NCBI RefSeq assembly: GCF_008973465.1
Contig: NZ_WBXN01000004.1
Span: 124,001 to 188,000, forward strand
Reading direction: 5' to 3'
Source of the DNA: Streptomyces sp. SS1-1
Lineage (GTDB): Bacteria > Actinomycetota > Actinomycetes > Streptomycetales > Streptomycetaceae
Length of the DNA: 64,000 bases
The notes under the pieces are model-generated. The model saw only the letters and a list, made by a program, of their open reading frames with translations. It had not been told where the DNA came from and made no database searches. The position numbers were made by a program, and so were the translations under genes. Of this stretch, positions 46,001-58,764 are shown in pieces (the stretch's first letter is position 1; each line of letters begins with the position of its first letter).

Positions 46001-49000
46001 CGACCTCCAGGAACGTGCCTACACCGTGTTCGCCGAGGGTGGCGAGGGCGTCGGCGAAGCGGACGGGCTCGCGGACCTGTCGGACCCAGTAGTGCGGGTC
46101 GCACAGCTCGTCGGTCACCCGCTGACCGGTCAAGGTCGAGACCACCGGGATACGTGGAGCGGAGTAGTGCAACTGGGAGGCGACCTCGGCGAAGTCGTCC
46201 AGCATCGGCTCCATCAGCGCCGAATGGAACGCGTGACTCACCCGCAGACGCGTGACCTTGTACTCGCCTTGCAGACTCTCGATCGTCTCCGCGATCGCCT
46301 CCTCAGAGCCCGAGATCACCACGGAGGTGCGGGCGTTGACGGCGGCGATCTCCACCCCCTCGGCCAGGGCAGGGCGCACCGCGGTCTCGTTCGCCCGTAC
46401 GGACGCCATCGCGCCACCCGTGGGCAGCGCCTGCATCAGCCGTCCCCGAGCGGCGACGAGGCGCGCTGCCTCTGCCAGAGAGAGCACCCCGGCGACGTGC
46501 GCGGCGGCCAGCTCGCCGATCGAATGCCCCGCCACGAAGTCCGGCTTCAGCCCGGACGACTCCAACAGCCGGAACAGCGCGACCTCGAACACGAACAGCG
46601 CGGGCTGCGCCCAGCCGGTCTGCTCAAGAACGGCAGGGTCCTCGCCCCACACGACCTCGCGCAACGGACGCTCCACGTGTGCGTCGAGCGCGGCGGTCAC
46701 TTCTTCGAAAGCGGCGGCGAACACCGGGAAACGGGAAGCCAGTTCGCGCCCCATGGCCAGCCGCTGCGCGCCCTGCCCCGTGAACAGGAAGGCCAGCCCG
46801 CCGGTGGCCGAGGAGACTTCCCCGGCGTTCCCCAGGCCGCGCAACAGCTCCTCGCGGTTCGCACCGACGACCACGGACCGGTGGGCGAACTGCGCCCGGC
46901 CTGCCAGCGTCGACGCCACGTCCACCAGGCGCAGTTCCTCGCGATGCCCGGAGAGATTGCTCCTGAGCTGGTCGGCGTACGCGGTCAGCGCCTCGGGAGT
47001 CTTCCCCGACACGACCCACGCCACGGGCGTGACATCGTCTTCGGACGGCGCCGCCTCGACTGCCGGCGGCTCTTCCACGATCACATGCGCGTTGGTTCCG
47101 CTCAGTCCGAACGAGGAGACGGCGGCCCGACGCGGACGCCCCTCACGACCGGTCCATTCCTGGGGCCGCGTGAGCAGTTCGACCGCACCGGACGACCAGT
47201 CCACCTGGGGGGACGGCTCTTCGGCGTGCAGGGTCCGCGGCAGCACACCGTTGCGCATCGCCAGGACCATCTTCATGATCCCCGCTGCCCCGGCAGCGGC
47301 CTGCGTGTGCCCGATGTTCGACTTGATGGAACCCAGCCACAGCGGACGGCCCTCGGGGCGGTCCTGCCCGTACGTGGCCAGCAGGGCCTGCGCCTCGATC
47401 GGATCACCCAGAACAGTCCCCGTCCCGTGCCCCTCGACCACGTCCACGTCAGCGGCCGACAACCCCGCCGACGCCAGCGCCTGACGGATCACCCGCTCCT
47501 GCGACGGCCCATTGGGTGCCGTCAGCCCGTTCGACGCACCGTCCTGATTCACCGCCGAACCCCGCACCACCGCCAGCACCGGATGCCCGTTGCGCCGCGC
47601 ATCCGACAGCCGCTCCAGCAGCACCACGCCCGCGCCCTCGGAGAACCCGGTCCCGTCCGCCGTCGCGGCGAACGAGCGGCAACGGCCGTCCGGCGAAAGA
47701 CCCCGCTGCCTGCTGAACTCGACGAACACCTCGGGGGTGGCCATGACCGTCACACCCCCGGCGAGCGCGAGTGAGCATTCGCCGTTGCGGAGGGACTGCG
47801 CCGCCAGGTGCAGCGCCACGAGCGAGGAGGAGCAGGCCGTGTCGACGGTGACCGCAGGGCCCTCGAAGCCGAACGTGTACGCCACCCGGCCGGAGGCGAT
47901 GGATCCGGTGTTGGTGTTGTCCTGGTAGTCGTGGTACATCACACCCGCGAAGACGCCGGTGGCGCTTCCACGCAGCGTGCGCGGGTCGATCCCGGCCCGC
48001 TCCAGCGCCTCCCACGACGTCTCCAGCAACAGCCGCTGCTGAGGATCCATCGCCAGCGCCTCGTTGGGGCTGATCCCGAAGAACCCGGCGTCGAACTCAC
48101 CGGCGTCGTGGACAAAACCCCCGGACCGCGCGTACGTCCTGCCGTCCGTCCCGGGCTCGGGGTCGTAGAGGGCGTCCACGTCCCAGCCCCGGCCGGACGG
48201 GAAGTCCGTCACCGCGTCCACCCCGGACTCGACCAGCCGCCACAACTCCTCCGGCGACGACACCCCGCCCGGGAAACGGCACGCCATCCCCACGATCGCC
48301 ACCGGCTCGTCATCCACCCGCGCCGAGGCGGCGGCCGCCGCCGGCCGGGGCTCGTGGGCGTCGAACAGGAGCCTGTCCAGGTGCCCGGCGACGGCGGTGG
48401 CGGTCGGGTGGTCGAAGACGAGCGTCGCGGAGAGCCGTAGGCCGGTCGCGGTGTTGAGCCGGTTCCGCAGCTCCACGGCGGACAGCGAGTCGAAGCCCAG
48501 GTCCTTGAAGGCCTGGTCGGACGTCACCGAGTCCGCCGAGGGGTGGCCGAGCACCCGCGCCACCTCGGTCCGCACGAGGAGCAGCAGTTCGTCGACGCGT
48601 TCCTCAGCGGGACGGTCGGCGAGCAGCGCGTGGAGGGACGAAGCGGCCGGCGTGCTTCCGGCCGGACGGCGAGCCTGGGGGACCAGTCCGCGGAGCATCG
48701 AAGGGAGCGGGCCGGCCGCGGAGTCGGCGTTCCGCAGCGCGGGCAGGTCGAGCCGGACGAGCACCCTGACCGCGTCGTCACCGGTCAGCGCGGAATCGAA
48801 CAGCGCGAGGCCCTGTCCGACGGTCATCGGCGGGAAGCCGTTGCGGCCCAGGCGGCGTCGTTCCGCCTCGCCGATGCGCTCACCCATGCCGTCGGCATCC
48901 CAGAGGCCCCAGGCCAGCGACACGGCGGGCAGGCCCTGGGCGCGACGATGAGCGGCGAGGGCGTCGAGGAAGGTGTTGGCGGCCGCGTAGTTGCCCTGGC

Positions 49001-52000
49001 CGGGTGCGCCGAGCACCCCGGCCGAGGAGGAGAAGAGGACGAAGGCGGCGAGCGGCTGGTCGCGGGTGAGTTCGTGCAGGTGCCAGGCGGCGTCGGCCTT
49101 CGCCCGCAACACACGGTCCAGCCGCTCCGCGCTCAACGACGCCACCACACCGTCGTCCAGCACACCCGCCGCATGCACCACACCCGTCAACGGATGATCG
49201 GCCGGAATCCCCGCCAGCACCCCAGACAGCGCAGCCCGGTCCGACACATCACACGCCACCACCGAGACCTCGGCACCCAGCCCCTCCAGCCCGGCCACCA
49301 ACTCCCCCGCCCCCGCAGCACCCGCACCCCGGCGACCGGCCAACACCAGCCGCCGCACCCCATGCACCGCCACCAGATGCCGCGCCACCAACCCGCCGAG
49401 ACCACCCGTCCCACCCGTCACCAGCACCGTGCCGGCGCTCAGAGCGGGTGCGTCGGCAGGACCGGGTGTCGCGCGGGTCAGCCGGGGGGCGCGCAGTCCG
49501 CCGTCGCGCAGGATGATCTCGGGTTCGCCGGAGGCCAGCGCGGACGCCAGTGCCGCGGACGACGCCTGGGTGTCGTCGGTGTCGACAAGGGCGAACCGGC
49601 CAGGGTGTTCGGCCTGCGCCGACCGCAGCAGGCCGTACAGCGGCGCCGCCGCCAGATCGACGGGACCGCTGCCGTCGGGCACGGCGTTCGACGTCACGAC
49701 CACGAGCCGGGCGTCGCCGAACCCTTCCAGCGTCAGCCACTCCTGGACCACGCGCAGAACCCGCGCGGTGGCCGTACGGACGTGCGCGGGGACGTCGTCG
49801 CCGGCGCCCTCGATCGGCGCGCAGCGGACCACGACCCGCTCGGGCACCGGCGTCCCCTCCGCGACGGCCGTGGCGAGCGCGGGCAGGTCCGCGAAGGCAG
49901 TGCCGTCGTCGAGGCCGTCGAGTGCCTCGCCGAGGATCACCGAGGTGACCACGGCGGACGGCTTCGGCACGGGCACCCACTCCACGCGGTGACCCGCGTC
50001 CTGACCCGCCGCCCGCTCGTGGAGACGGTCGGCCGTCACGGAACGGGACACCAGGGAGTCCACCGTCAGGACCGGGTTGCCCAGGGGGTCCGTCGCGGTG
50101 ATGGCCAGGCCGTCACCCCCGGCCGGGGTGATCCGGACCAGGAGTGCGTCGGCGCCGACGGCGTGGCAGGCAACGCCGGTCCACGCGAACGGCAGCCTCA
50201 CCTCGTCGTCAGTGCCGGGCGTGGCCAGCAGAGAGGCGTGCAGGCAGGAGTCGAGAAGAGCCGGATGCAGGCCGTAGCGGTCCGCCTCGGCGCTCGCGGG
50301 CTCCGGCAGGACGACCTCGGCGTACAGCTCGTCGCCGCGCCGCCATACCTTGCGGAGCCCTCGGAACGTGTCGCCGTACGCGTAGCCGTCCTCCAGCAGC
50401 CGTCGGTAGAAGCCGTCCGTGGTCACTTCCTCGGCATCGGCCGGCGGCCGCACGTCCGACGTGTCAGGGGGCTCGGGAGCAGCGGCGGTCAGCGTGCCCT
50501 CGGCGTGCAGGGTCCAGGGAGCGTCATCGGCGATCGCGGAGTACACGCCGACCGTGCGGACGGTGGAGTCGTCCGCCCCGCCGACGACCACGCGGAGCAC
50601 CAGCGCGTCCTCGTCGGGCAGGACGAGGGGTGCGTGAAGTGTCAGTTCCGCGAGCCGTGGGAAGCCCGCCTGCTGGCCCGCGTGCAGCGCCATCTCCACG
50701 AGGGCGGCTCCCGGAAGCAGCACGACGCCCGTCACGGCGTGATCGGCTGTCCAGGGGTGTGTGGCCTGCGAGATCCTGCCGGTGAGGACCAGTCCCTCCG
50801 AATCTGGCAGCGCCACGGCCGCGCCCAGCAGGGGGTGCCCGACCGGACGGAGCCCCGCGGAGAGGACGTCTCCCCCGCCGGCGCCCGCCCATGCACCGGA
50901 CCAGTACTCCTGGGTGTCGGCCCAGTAGCGCTCACGCTGGAACGGGTAGGTAGGAAGGTCGTCGAGGTGCCGTCCGGGGTGGAGAGCGGCGAAGTCGACG
51001 TCGGTGCCTCGGGAGTGGAGGGTGCCGAGGGCGGTGAGGAAGGTGCGCGCTTCGTCGCGGTCGCGGCGTTGAGTGGCGACCGCGTGTACGGCCGTGTCGT
51101 CGACCATGGCTGCCAGGACGGTGTCGGGGCCGACCTCCAGGAACGTACCGACGCCGTCGCCCGCCAACGCGGTGACCGCGTCGGCGAAGCGGACGGGCTC
51201 GCGGACCTGTCGGACCCAGTAGTGCGGGTCGCACAGCTCGTCGGTCACCCGCTGACCGGTCAAGGTCGAGACGAGGGGGATGCGCGGCGCCGAGTAGCAC
51301 AGCTGGGAGGCGACCTCGGCGAAGTCGTCCAGCATCGGCTCCATCAGCGCCGAATGGAACGCGTGACTCACCCGCAGACGCGTGACCTTGTACTCGCCCC
51401 GCAGCCTTTCGATCGTCTGGGCGACGGCCTTGTCCGAGCCCGAGACGACCACCGACGCGCGGCCGTTGACCGCGGCGATCTCCGCCCCGTCCACGAGCAC
51501 AGCGCGCACCACGGCCTCGTCGGCCCGCACGGAGGCCATCGCGCCACCGGCGGGCAGCGCCTGCATGAGGCGGCCTCGTGCGGCCACGAGCCGGGCTGCC
51601 TCCTCCAGCGTGAGTACTCCGGCGACGTGCGCGGCGGCCAGCTCGCCGATCGAATGCCCCGCCACGAAGTCCGGCTTCAGCCCGGACGACTCCAACAGCC
51701 GGAACAGCGCGACCTCGAACACGAACAGCGCGGGCTGCGCCCACCCGGTCTGCTCCAGAACGGCCGGGTCCTCGCCCCACACGGCATCCCTCAGCGGACG
51801 CTCCACGTACGCGTCGAGCGCGGCGGCGACCTCATCGAAGGCGGCGGCGAACACCGGGAAACGCGCCGCCAGTTCACGCCCCATCCCCAGCCGCTGCGCG
51901 CCCTGCCCCGTGAACAGGAAGGCCGGCCCGCCCCTCACCCGGGGCGCCACACCTACCTGACCCAGCCCGCGCACCAGTTCGTCGCGATCGGCCCCGACGA

Positions 52001-55000
52001 CGACGGTCCGGTGCTCGAAACGCGCTCGTCGGGCCAGCGTGGACGCCACGTCCACCAGGCGCACATCTTCACGCTCCGCGACGTAGGCCCGGAGCTGATC
52101 GGCGTAGGCGGTCAGCGCCTCGGGCGTCTTCCCCGACACCACCCAGGCAACCGGGGCCACATCGCCCTCGGAAACGGTCACCTCGGCCGCGGGCGGCTCC
52201 TCCACGATCACGTGCGCGTTCGTGCCGCTGATGCCGAACGACGACACACCGGCCCGACGCGGACGGCCCTCACCAGCCCACTCCCTGGCCTCCGTGAGCA
52301 GTTCGACCGCGCCCGCGGACCAGTCCACCTGCGAGGACGGCTCATCCACATGCAAGGTCCGCGGCACCACCCCGTGCCGCATCGCCAGCACCATCTTCAT
52401 GATCCCGGCGACACCCGCAGCAGCCTGCGTATGCCCGATGTTCGACTTGACGGAGCCCAACCACAGGGGGTGCCCCTCGGGGCGGTCCTGCCCGTACGTG
52501 GCCAGCAGGGCCTGCGCCTCGATCGGATCACCCAGAACAGTCCCCGTCCCATGCCCCTCGACCACGTCCACGTCAGCGGCCGACAGCCCCGCCGACGCCA
52601 GCGCCTGACGGATCACCCGCTCCTGCGACGGCCCATTGGGCGCCGTGAACCCGTTCGACGCACCGTCCTGATTCACCGCCGAACCCCGCACCACCGCCAG
52701 CACCGGATGTCCGTTGCGCCGGGCGTCCGACAGCCGCTCCACCAGCAGCACGCCCGCGCCCTCGGAGATACCGGTCCCGTCGGCTCCGTCGGCGTACGAC
52801 TTGCAGCGGCCGTCCTCGGAGAGGGCGCGCTGTCGGCTGAACTCGACGTAGATCTCCGGGGTGGCCATCACGCTGGCCCCGCCGACGAGCGCCAGCGTGC
52901 ATTCGCCGGAGCGCAGCGCCTGGGCGGCCAGATGCAGCGCCACCAGGGATGAGGAGCAGGCCGTGTCGACCGTGACCGCGGGGCCCTCCAGGCCGAACGT
53001 GTACGCGACCCGGCCGGACGCGTTGGCTCCCGTGCCGCTGTTGCCGGCGTAGTCGTGGTACATGAGACCGGCGTAGACCCCGGTCCGGCTGCCCCGCACG
53101 GACGCGGGGGCGATGCCCGCGCGCTCGAACGCCTCCCAGGCGCACTCCAGGAGGAGCCGCTGCTGCGGGTCCATGGCGAGGGAGTCGTTGGGGCTGATGC
53201 CGAAGAACGCGGGGTCGAAGTCGGCGGCGTCGTGGAGGAATCCGCCGTGCCTGGTGTAGCTGGTGCCGGAGCGTCCGGCGGTGGGGTCGTGGAGTTCGTC
53301 GCCGTTCCAGCCTCGGTCGGTGGGGAAAGTGGAGACGGCGTCCGTCCCGGTCACGACCAGCTGCCACAGGTCCTCGGGGGATTTCACGCCGCCGGGGAAG
53401 CGGCAGCTCATGGCCACGATCGCGATGGGCTCGTCGTCGGAGGCGACCGGGGATGTCCCTGGCGCCCGCATGCTTCCGGTCGTTCCGGTGAGGCGGTCGA
53501 CGAGGTGGCGTGCGAGGGCGGTGGGGGACGGATGGTCGAAGGCGAGGGTCACCGGCAGGCGCAGGCCGAGGGCCCGTCCGAGGCGGTTGCGGAACTCCAC
53601 GGCGGTGAGAGAGTCGAAGCCCAGCTCGCGGAAGGCCCGGTCCGGGTCGACGTCGGCGGACGAGGTGAATCCGAGGACGACGGCCACGCGTTCCAGGACG
53701 AGGTCGAGCATCGCCTGTTCCCGCTCCGTCCCGGACAGGCCGGAGAGGAAGTCGGTGGCGGAGTCCTCGGTCCCCTGGGGCGAGGCGGTCGGGCGGGCGG
53801 CGGGCAGCAGGCCGCGGAAGAGGGCGGGTGTCTCCGGCTGGCCGCGCAGGGCGGCCAGGTCGAACCGGGCGGGCAGCAGGAGGGGTTCGGGCCGGCCGTG
53901 GGCCGCGTCGAACAGTGCCAGACCTTCCTCGTCGGACAGGCCGATCATGCCGCTGCGGCTGATGCGGGCGCGGTCGCCTGCGCCGAGGCCGCCGGTCATG
54001 CCGGTGCCCTGGGCCCAGAAACCCCACGCCAGGGACTGCGCGGCACGGCCCTGGGCCCGGCGGTGCGCGGCGAGCCCGTCGAGGAAGGCGTTGGCGGCCG
54101 CGTAGTTGGCCTGTCCGGGGGCGCCGAGGATGCCGGCCGCCCCGGAGAAGAGGACGAACATCTCGACGTCGGCGAGCAGTTCGTGCAGGTGCAGCGCCGC
54201 GTCGGTCTTGGGGCGCAGCACGGTGTCCAGGTGCTGCGGGGTGAGCGTGGTGACGGTGCCGTCGGCCAGGACTCCGGCCGCGTGCACGACTCCGCGGACC
54301 GGCCGGTCGGCGGGTACGGCGGCCAGCGCCTCGGCCAGGGCGTCGCGGTCGGCGGCGTCGCAGGCGGTGAACGTGACGGTTGTGGCGCCCAGTTCGGTGA
54401 GGCGGTCGCGCAGTTCGCCGGCGCCCGGTGTGTCAGGACCGCGGCGGCCGAGGAGCAGCAGGTGGCGCGCGCCGTACCGGGTGACCAGGTGCTGGGCGAG
54501 GAGTCCGCCGAGGGTGCCGGCGCCTCCGGTGATGACGACTGTGGCGTGCGGGTCGAAGGCCGTGGTGTTCTCAGGGGCGTCGGTCGTCCCGGGGGCGGTG
54601 GTGCGGACGCGGCTGAGTCGTGCGGCGTGCAGTCGTGCCCCGCGGCACACGAGTTGGGGTTCGCCCGAGGCGACGATGGCGGGCAGTGACTCGGTGAGGG
54701 GGCCGTCCGTGTCGGCCAGGAGGATCCGGCCGGGGTGCTCGGCCTGGGCGGACCGCACCAGGCCCCACACGGCCGCCCCGGCCAGGTCGGTGACGTCCTC
54801 GCCGTCCAGGGTGACCGCGCCCCGGGTGTGCACCAGCAGGGTCGAGTCGGTGAAGCGGTCCTCGGTCAGCCAGGTCTGGAGGACGGTGAGGACGTGCTGT
54901 GTGGCGGCGTGGACGGCCGTGCGGTCGGTGCCGGCTTGGACGGCCAGGGTGATGATGTCCGGTGTCGCCGCGTCGGGCAGTGCGTCCCAGGGCGCCGACG

Positions 55001-58000
55001 TGACGGCCGTGGCCGTCCCGCCCGTCACCTCCGTCCAGGTCGGCCGGTAGAGGGCGTCGTCGACGCGGCGCGGGGTGTCGGGGCTCCACGCGTCCGACGT
55101 GGGGCGCAGGACCACCGAGGTCAGCGAGGCGACGGGGGCGCCGGTCGGGTCGGCGGCCTCCAGCGCGACCTCGCCGTCGCGCAGGACGGTGAGCCGGACC
55201 CGGAGCCGCGTGGCTCCGGAGGCGTGCAGGGTGACGCCGGAGAAGGTGAACGGCAGCAGGGCGCGGTCGCCCACGGCGCCGGTGAGGGCGCAGGCGTGCA
55301 GGGCGGCGTCCAGCAGGGCAGGATGCAGGCCGAACGTCCTCTCCTCTTCCGCCGCCGCGTCCGGCGCCGCGTCCGGTGTGCCGTCGGGGAGGCGGACGTC
55401 GGCGTACACGTCGTCCCCGGAGCGCCAGACCGCGCGCAGTCCCTGGAAGACGGGGCCGTAGCCGAGTCCGGCCTCGGCCAGCGCGGGGTAGAAGCCGTCG
55501 AGGCTGACCTCCGTGGCGCCCGTGGGTGGCCACGTGGTGAGGGCGGCGCCGGGGGTGGGGGCCGGTTCCGGGGTGAGGAGGCCCGTGGCGTGGCGGGTCC
55601 AGGGTTCGTGTTCGGCGGCGTCCTCGCGGCGTGCGTACACGTGCACGGGGCGGGCCCCGTCGTGGTCGGGGCCCTCCACGACGACCTGGAGCTGTGTGCC
55701 GGTCGTGTCGTCCAGGAGGAGAGGTGCTTCGACGGTGAGTTCGGCCAGGGCCGGGCAGCCCGTCTCGTCGCCGGCCCGGACGGCCAGTTCGACGAAGCCG
55801 GTGCCGGGGAACACGGCGGTGCCGAGGACCGTGTGGTCGGCGAGCCAGGGCTGGGCGGTCGTGGAGAGCCGGCCGGTCAGGATGACGCCGTCGGTCGCCG
55901 GGGTGGTGACGACGGCGCCGAGCAGCGGGTGACCGGCCGCCCGCAGGCCCGCGCCGGTGACGTCGCCGCTGGTGCCGGTGCCGGTGTCGAGCCAGTACCG
56001 GGCGTGCTGGAAGGGGTAGGTGGGCAGCGGGACGCGGCGTCCGCCGGGGCAGGTGCGGGTCCAGTCGACCGGGACGCCGTGGACGTGGACCTCGGCGAGG
56101 GAGGAGAGGAAGCGGTCGAGTCCGCCGTCGTCCCGGCGCAGGGTGCCGGTGACGGTGGCGCCGGCGGGCGCGTCGGCCTCGGCGAGGATCTCCTCCATGG
56201 CTGGCTTGAGCACGGGGTGGGCGCTCGTCTCGACGAAGACGTCGAATCCGGCCTCGTGCAGGGCACGCGCGGTGTCGGCGAAGCAGACGGTCCGGCGGAG
56301 GTTGCGGTACCAGTAGTCGGCGTCGAGGGCGGAGGTGTCGAGGAGGCCGCCGGTGACCGTGGAGTGGAAGGGAATGTCGCCGCTGCGCGGCCGGATCGGT
56401 GCGAGGAGTTCCAGGAGGCGGTCGCGGATGCCTTCGACGTGGTGGGAGTGGGAGGCGTAGTCGACGGGGATCATGCGGGCGCGGACGCCGGAGCCGGTGA
56501 GGTCGGCGCGGAGGCGTTCGAGGGCGTCGGGTTCGCCGCAGACGACGACCGAGCCGGGGCCGTTGACGGCGGCGAGGGACAGTCCGTCGACGTCCCGTAT
56601 GTGTGCCTCGGCGACTTCGGCGGACAGCGCGACGGACATCATGCCGCCGAGTCCGGCCAGTTCCTCGGCGATGACGCGGCTGCGCAGCGCGACCACGCGG
56701 GCGCCGTCCCGCAGGGTGAGCCCGCCCGCCACGCAGGCCGCGGCGATCTCGCCCTGCGAGTGCCCGATCACGGCCGACGGCTCGACGCCGTGGGCGCGCC
56801 ACAGCCGGGCGAGGGACACCATGACCGCCCAGAGCGCCGGCTGCACCACGTCGACGGCGTCCAGGGAGGGTGCGTCGGGCTCGCCGCGCAGGACGGAGAA
56901 CAGGTCCCAGTCGACGAACTCGCTCAGCGCGTCGGCGCATTCGGCCATGTGCCGGGTGAACGCGTCGGACGTGTCGAGCAGTTCGACGGCCATGCCCGTC
57001 CACTGGGAGCCCTGGCCGGGAAAGACGAAGGCGACCTGGGGGTCGGTGCGGGCGGTTCCTCGGACGACGCCGGCGGCGTCGCCCTGTGTGGCCAGTGCCG
57101 TGAGTCCGGCGACGAGTTCGGCGGTGTCCGCGCCGATCACGACGGCGCGGTGGCCGAGTGCGGCGCGGGTGGTCGCCAGGGAGTGGGCGACGTCGGCGGG
57201 GTCCGGGTCCTGGCCGGTCACGAAGTCGGCCAGGTGGCGTGCCGTGTCGGTGAGCGCGTCGTCGTCGTGCGCGGACAGCACCCACGCGTGGGCCGCCGCC
57301 GGTGTTCCGGTCCCGTCGTGCGGCGGGGCCGGTGGCGGGTCGTCGGGCGCGGCCTCCAGGATGACGTGGGCGTTGGTGCCGCTCACACCGAAGGAGGACA
57401 CGGCCGCGCGCCGGGGGTGCGGGCGGTTCGGCCAGGGCTGGTTCTCGGTGAGCAACCGGACCGCTCCGGACGTCCAGTCCACGTTGGTGGACGGTTCCGT
57501 CACGTGCAGGGTGCGGGGCAGGAGTCCGTGGCGCAGGGCCATGACCATCTTGATGACGCCGCCGACGCCCGCGGCGGCCTGGGCGTGGCCGAAGTTGGAC
57601 TTCAGCGAGCCGAGCCAGAGCGGTTCTCCGGGTGCGCGCCCCTGGCCGTAGGTGGCGAGCAGGGCCTGTGCCTCGATGGGGTCGCCGAGGGTGGTGCCGG
57701 TGCCGTGTCCCTCGACGGCGTCGACCTGGCCCGCGGGCAGTCGCGCGTCGTCGAGGGCCTGCCGGATCACACGTTGCTGGGCCGGTCCGCTGGGCGCGGT
57801 GAGGCCGTTGCTCGCGCCGTCCTGGTTGACGGCGCTGCCTCGGACGACGGCGAGCACGGGGTGCCCGTTGCGCTGGGCGTCGGAGAGCCGTTCCAGGAGC
57901 AGGACGCCGGCGCCTTCCGCCCAGCCCGTGCCGTCCGCGGTGGCGGAGTAGGCCTTGCAGCGGCCGTCGGGTGCCAGTCCGCGCTGGCGGCTGAACGCCA

Positions 58001-58727
58001 CGAACGGCGCGGGCGTGCACATCACCATCACGCCGCCGGCCAGGGCCATGGCGCACTCGCCGCGGCGCAGCGCCTGCACGGCGAGGTGAAGTGCGACCAG
58101 TGAGGACGAGCAGGCGGTGTCGACGGTGAGGGTGGGGCCCTCCAGGCCGAGCGTGTAGGCGACGCGCCCGGAGATCACGGCGGACGAGGCGGCGGTGCCG
58201 AGATACGCCTCCGCGGCCTCGGGTGCGGCGTTGAGCAGGTCGCCGTAGTCCTGGTAGCCGGAGCCAGTGAACACGCCGACGCGTTCGCCGCGTACGGCGT
58301 CGGGGGCGATGCCGGCGCGCTCGAGCACCTCCCAGGACACCTCCAGCATCAGCCGCTGCTGCGGGTCCATGACGACGGCTTCCCTCGGGGCGATGCCGAA
58401 GAGGCCGGCGTCGAAGCCGGGGGCGTCATAGAGGAAGCCGCCTTCGGCGACGTAGCTGGTGCCCTGCCGGCCAGGCTCGTCGGAGAGCAGGCGGTCCAGG
58501 GGCCAGCCACGGTCGTCCGGCAGGGGCCCGACGGCGTCGACGCCGCCCGCGACGAGCTCCCACAGCGCCTCCGGGGTGCGTACGCCGCCTGGAAAGCGGC
58601 AGGCCATGGAGACGATGGCGATGGGGTCGTGCGCCGCGTTCCGCGCGTCCTGGAGCTGCTGTCTGGTCTGCGCGAGGTCGGCCGTCACCCGTCGCAGGTA
58701 GTCGAGAAGCTTCTTGTCCTCGGCCAT
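43026..58727 (-). CDS. Type I PKS, three KS-AT-DH-KR-ACP modules
   Basis: The 5233-residue synthase was assigned ATG 58727 because GAGG precedes it; GTG at 58730 is adjacent. Module 1: KS Cys206; AT Ser657 (GHSQGE) with YASH ~757, methylmalonyl type; DH His965/Asp1140; KR Tyr1542 but Gly1529 where the catalytic Ser is expected; ACP Ser1706. Module 2: KS Cys1924; AT Ser2359 with HAFH, malonyl; DH His2663/Asp2826; KR Tyr3247, LDD motif; ACP Ser3414. Module 3: KS Cys3632; AT Ser4069 with HAFH, malonyl; DH His4364/Asp4529; KR Tyr4943 with an altered NADPH loop [11 protein letters not shown] Ser5107. The C-terminal helices after ~5150 are a docking domain. If all domains work, it adds one methyl-branched and two plain double bonds. 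Confidence 0.95.
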   Translation of the reverse strand: MAEDKKLLDYLRRVTADLAQTRQQLQDARNAAHDPIAIVSMACRFPGGVRTPEALWELVAGGVDAVGPLPDDRGWPLDRLLSDEPGRQGTSYVAEGGFLYDAPGFDAGLFGIAPREAVVMDPQQRLMLEVSWEVLERAGIAPDAVRGERVGVFTGSGYQDYGDLLNAAPEAAEAYLGTAASSAVISGRVAYTLGLEGPTLTVDTACSSSLVALHLAVQALRRGECAMALAGGVMVMCTPAPFVAFSRQRGLAPDGRCKAYSATADGTGWAEGAGVLLLERLSDAQRNGHPVLAVVRGSAVNQDGASNGLTAPSGPAQQRVIRQALDDARLPAGQVDAVEGHGTGTTLGDPIEAQALLATYGQGRAPGEPLWLGSLKSNFGHAQAAAGVGGVIKMVMALRHGLLPRTLHVTEPSTNVDWTSGAVRLLTENQPWPNRPHPRRAAVSSFGVSGTNAHVILEAAPDDPPPAPPHDGTGTPAAAHAWVLSAHDDDALTDTARHLADFVTGQDPDPADVAHSLATTRAALGHRAVVIGADTAELVAGLTALATQGDAAGVVRGTARTDPQVAFVFPGQGSQWTGMAVELLDTSDAFTRHMAECADALSEFVDWDLFSVLRGEPDAPSLDAVDVVQPALWAVMVSLARLWRAHGVEPSAVIGHSQGEIAAACVAGGLTLRDGARVVALRSRVIAEELAGLGGMMSVALSAEVAEAHIRDVDGLSLAAVNGPGSVVVCGEPDALERLRADLTGSGVRARMIPVDYASHSHHVEGIRDRLLELLAPIRPRSGDIPFHSTVTGGLLDTSALDADYWYRNLRRTVCFADTARALHEAGFDVFVETSAHPVLKPAMEEILAEADAPAGATVTGTLRRDDGGLDRFLSSLAEVHVHGVPVDWTRTCPGGRRVPLPTYPFQHARYWLDTGTGTSGDVTGAGLRAAGHPLLGAVVTTPATDGVILTGRLSTTAQPWLADHTVLGTAVFPGTGFVELAVRAGDETGCPALAELTVEAPLLLDDTTGTQLQVVVEGPDHDGARPVHVYARREDAAEHEPWTRHATGLLTPEPAPTPGAALTTWPPTGATEVSLDGFYPALAEAGLGYGPVFQGLRAVWRSGDDVYADVRLPDGTPDAAPDAAAEEERTFGLHPALLDAALHACALTGAVGDRALLPFTFSGVTLHASGATRLRVRLTVLRDGEVALEAADPTGAPVASLTSVVLRPTSDAWSPDTPRRVDDALYRPTWTEVTGGTATAVTSAPWDALPDAATPDIITLAVQAGTDRTAVHAATQHVLTVLQTWLTEDRFTDSTLLVHTRGAVTLDGEDVTDLAGAAVWGLVRSAQAEHPGRILLADTDGPLTESLPAIVASGEPQLVCRGARLHAARLSRVRTTAPGTTDAPENTTAFDPHATVVITGGAGTLGGLLAQHLVTRYGARHLLLLGRRGPDTPGAGELRDRLTELGATTVTFTACDAADRDALAEALAAVPADRPVRGVVHAAGVLADGTVTTLTPQHLDTVLRPKTDAALHLHELLADVEMFVLFSGAAGILGAPGQANYAAANAFLDGLAAHRRAQGRAAQSLAWGFWAQGTGMTGGLGAGDRARISRSGMIGLSDEEGLALFDAAHGRPEPLLLPARFDLAALRGQPETPALFRGLLPAARPTASPQGTEDSATDFLSGLSGTEREQAMLDLVLERVAVVLGFTSSADVDPDRAFRELGFDSLTAVEFRNRLGRALGLRLPVTLAFDHPSPTALARHLVDRLTGTTGSMRAPGTSPVASDDEPIAIVAMSCRFPGGVKSPEDLWQLVVTGTDAVSTFPTDRGWNGDELHDPTAGRSGTSYTRHGGFLHDAADFDPAFFGISPNDSLAMDPQQRLLLECAWEAFERAGIAPASVRGSRTGVYAGLMYHDYAGNSGTGANASGRVAYTFGLEGPAVTVDTACSSSLVALHLAAQALRSGECTLALVGGASVMATPEIYVEFSRQRALSEDGRCKSYADGADGTGISEGAGVLLVERLSDARRNGHPVLAVVRGSAVNQDGASNGFTAPNGPSQERVIRQALASAGLSAADVDVVEGHGTGTVLGDPIEAQALLATYGQDRPEGHPLWLGSVKSNIGHTQAAAGVAGIMKMVLAMRHGVVPRTLHVDEPSSQVDWSAGAVELLTEAREWAGEGRPRRAGVSSFGISGTNAHVIVEEPPAAEVTVSEGDVAPVAWVVSGKTPEALTAYADQLRAYVAEREDVRLVDVASTLARRARFEHRTVVVGADRDELVRGLGQVGVAPRVRGGPAFLFTGQGAQRLGMGRELAARFPVFAAAFDEVAAALDAYVERPLRDAVWGEDPAVLEQTGWAQPALFVFEVALFRLLESSGLKPDFVAGHSIGELAAAHVAGVLTLEEAARLVAARGRLMQALPAGGAMASVRADEAVVRAVLVDGAEIAAVNGRASVVVSGSDKAVAQTIERLRGEYKVTRLRVSHAFHSALMEPMLDDFAEVASQLCYSAPRIPLVSTLTGQRVTDELCDPHYWVRQVREPVRFADAVTALAGDGVGTFLEVGPDTVLAAMVDDTAVHAVATQRRDRDEARTFLTALGTLHSRGTDVDFAALHPGRHLDDLPTYPFQRERYWADTQEYWSGAWAGAGGGDVLSAGLRPVGHPLLGAAVALPDSEGLVLTGRISQATHPWTADHAVTGVVLLPGAALVEMALHAGQQAGFPRLAELTLHAPLVLPDEDALVLRVVVGGADDSTVRTVGVYSAIADDAPWTLHAEGTLTAAAPEPPDTSDVRPPADAEEVTTDGFYRRLLEDGYAYGDTFRGLRKVWRRGDELYAEVVLPEPASAEADRYGLHPALLDSCLHASLLATPGTDDEVRLPFAWTGVACHAVGADALLVRITPAGGDGLAITATDPLGNPVLTVDSLVSRSVTADRLHERAAGQDAGHRVEWVPVPKPSAVVTSVILGEALDGLDDGTAFADLPALATAVAEGTPVPERVVVRCAPIEGAGDDVPAHVRTATARVLRVVQEWLTLEGFGDARLVVVTSNAVPDGSGPVDLAAAPLYGLLRSAQAEHPGRFALVDTDDTQASSAALASALASGEPEIILRDGGLRAPRLTRATPGPADAPALSAGTVLVTGGTGGLGGLVARHLVAVHGVRRLVLAGRRGAGAAGAGELVAGLEGLGAEVSVVACDVSDRAALSGVLAGIPADHPLTGVVHAAGVLDDGVVASLSAERLDRVLRAKADAAWHLHELTRDQPLAAFVLFSSSAGVLGAPGQGNYAAANTFLDALAAHRRAQGLPAVSLAWGLWDADGMGERIGEAERRRLGRNGFPPMTVGQGLALFDSALTGDDAVRVLVRLDLPALRNADSAAGPLPSMLRGLVPQARRPAGSTPAASSLHALLADRPAEERVDELLLLVRTEVARVLGHPSADSVTSDQAFKDLGFDSLSAVELRNRLNTATGLRLSATLVFDHPTATAVAGHLDRLLFDAHEPRPAAAAASARVDDEPVAIVGMACRFPGGVSSPEELWRLVESGVDAVTDFPSGRGWDVDALYDPEPGTDGRTYARSGGFVHDAGEFDAGFFGISPNEALAMDPQQRLLLETSWEALERAGIDPRTLRGSATGVFAGVMYHDYQDNTNTGSIASGRVAYTFGFEGPAVTVDTACSSSLVALHLAAQSLRNGECSLALAGGVTVMATPEVFVEFSRQRGLSPDGRCRSFAATADGTGFSEGAGVVLLERLSDARRNGHPVLAVVRGSAVNQDGASNGLTAPNGPSQERVIRQALASAGLSAADVDVVEGHGTGTVLGDPIEAQALLATYGQDRPEGRPLWLGSIKSNIGHTQAAAGAAGIMKMVLAMRNGVLPRTLHAEEPSPQVDWSSGAVELLTRPQEWTGREGRPRRAAVSSFGLSGTNAHVIVEEPPAVEAAPSEDDVTPVAWVVSGKTPEALTAYADQLRSNLSGHREELRLVDVASTLAGRAQFAHRSVVVGANREELLRGLGNAGEVSSATGGLAFLFTGQGAQRLAMGRELASRFPVFAAAFEEVTAALDAHVERPLREVVWGEDPAVLEQTGWAQPALFVFEVALFRLLESSGLKPDFVAGHSIGELAAAHVAGVLSLAEAARLVAARGRLMQALPTGGAMASVRANETAVRPALAEGVEIAAVNARTSVVISGSEEAIAETIESLQGEYKVTRLRVSHAFHSALMEPMLDDFAEVASQLHYSAPRIPVVSTLTGQRVTDELCDPHYWVRQVREPVRFADALATLGEHGVGTFLEVGPDTALTAMVEDTALHAVATQRRDRDEAHTLLTALGALHTRGIDVDFAALHPGRHLDDLPTYPFQRRLYWNSGGTAGGDPESIGLTRAAHPLLGAAVSVADSETVVFTGRLSTRTQPWLADHVVGDSILFPGTGFVELAIAAAEECACGHLDELVLESPLVIPEHGGVAVQVVVGAPDDTGARAVGVHARGDVPGLPWIRHAVGTVRASAAVLAPPEVRGAWPPPGAAPLDLTGRYDRMAGDGLSYGPAFRGLTAAWTVGDEVFAEVELPTAGVSPEGFRLHPALLDACVQAVGLRAGGPAAIRLPFAWTGVTVSGAGATRLRVRISPAPDGGVALGIDDREGRRIASIDSLVLREIDTAEIAAARPAERDALFELAWTPAPFPAAQEPTWTYWDQLDSEDAVPETVVLVTDTFTAPGRTTDAVRREVRHVLGVLQTWLEDDRYARSTLAVVTRNAVALDGIEATDGSDGIARGTGIDLAGAAVWGLVRSAQSENPGRIVLADLDDLTALGTALATDEPQVAVRKGAVRVARLTRHTAPTPATDRGPTFDPGGTVVLTGATSMLGRSIARHLVTAHGVRHLLLLSRRGPAAEGARALVAELAESGAHAELIACDVADRDALADALAQVPADHPLTGVVHAAGVLDDGVIGSLTAERADAVLRPKADAALHLHELTRTAKPSAFVLFSSAAGVFGNPGQATYAAANALLDALAAHRRALGLTAHSLAWGLWDGADGMAADLADGDRRRMAGTGVRPLSEADGLALLDAALATDTPSLVPVRLDLATLARRADLPPLFGTLVRRTGARPAAADTADALRRRLADTPADQREAALLDVVREHAAAILGHSGPQDVPATRPFKELGFDSLSAVEFRNLLNAATGLHLPPTLVFDHPNATALAAELAAQLAIGGDDGEPDAERRIRDLLHVIPISRLRDAGLLERLLELGGGAAAPLDPADAEAPSIDDMDTDALINMALGGRDDFDATGMSGDQR
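45805..46712 (-). repeat. AT segment nearly identical to that of another module (copy 2)
   Basis: This is the partner of 40427-41330. Shorter exact tracts are shared with the module-2 AT (for example 46502-46612 with 51631-51742), giving a patchwork of identity. Confidence 0.75.
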
Positions 58728-58764
58728 CACACTGTCCTCATCCGCAAGGGTCGGGTGCGCGGGC

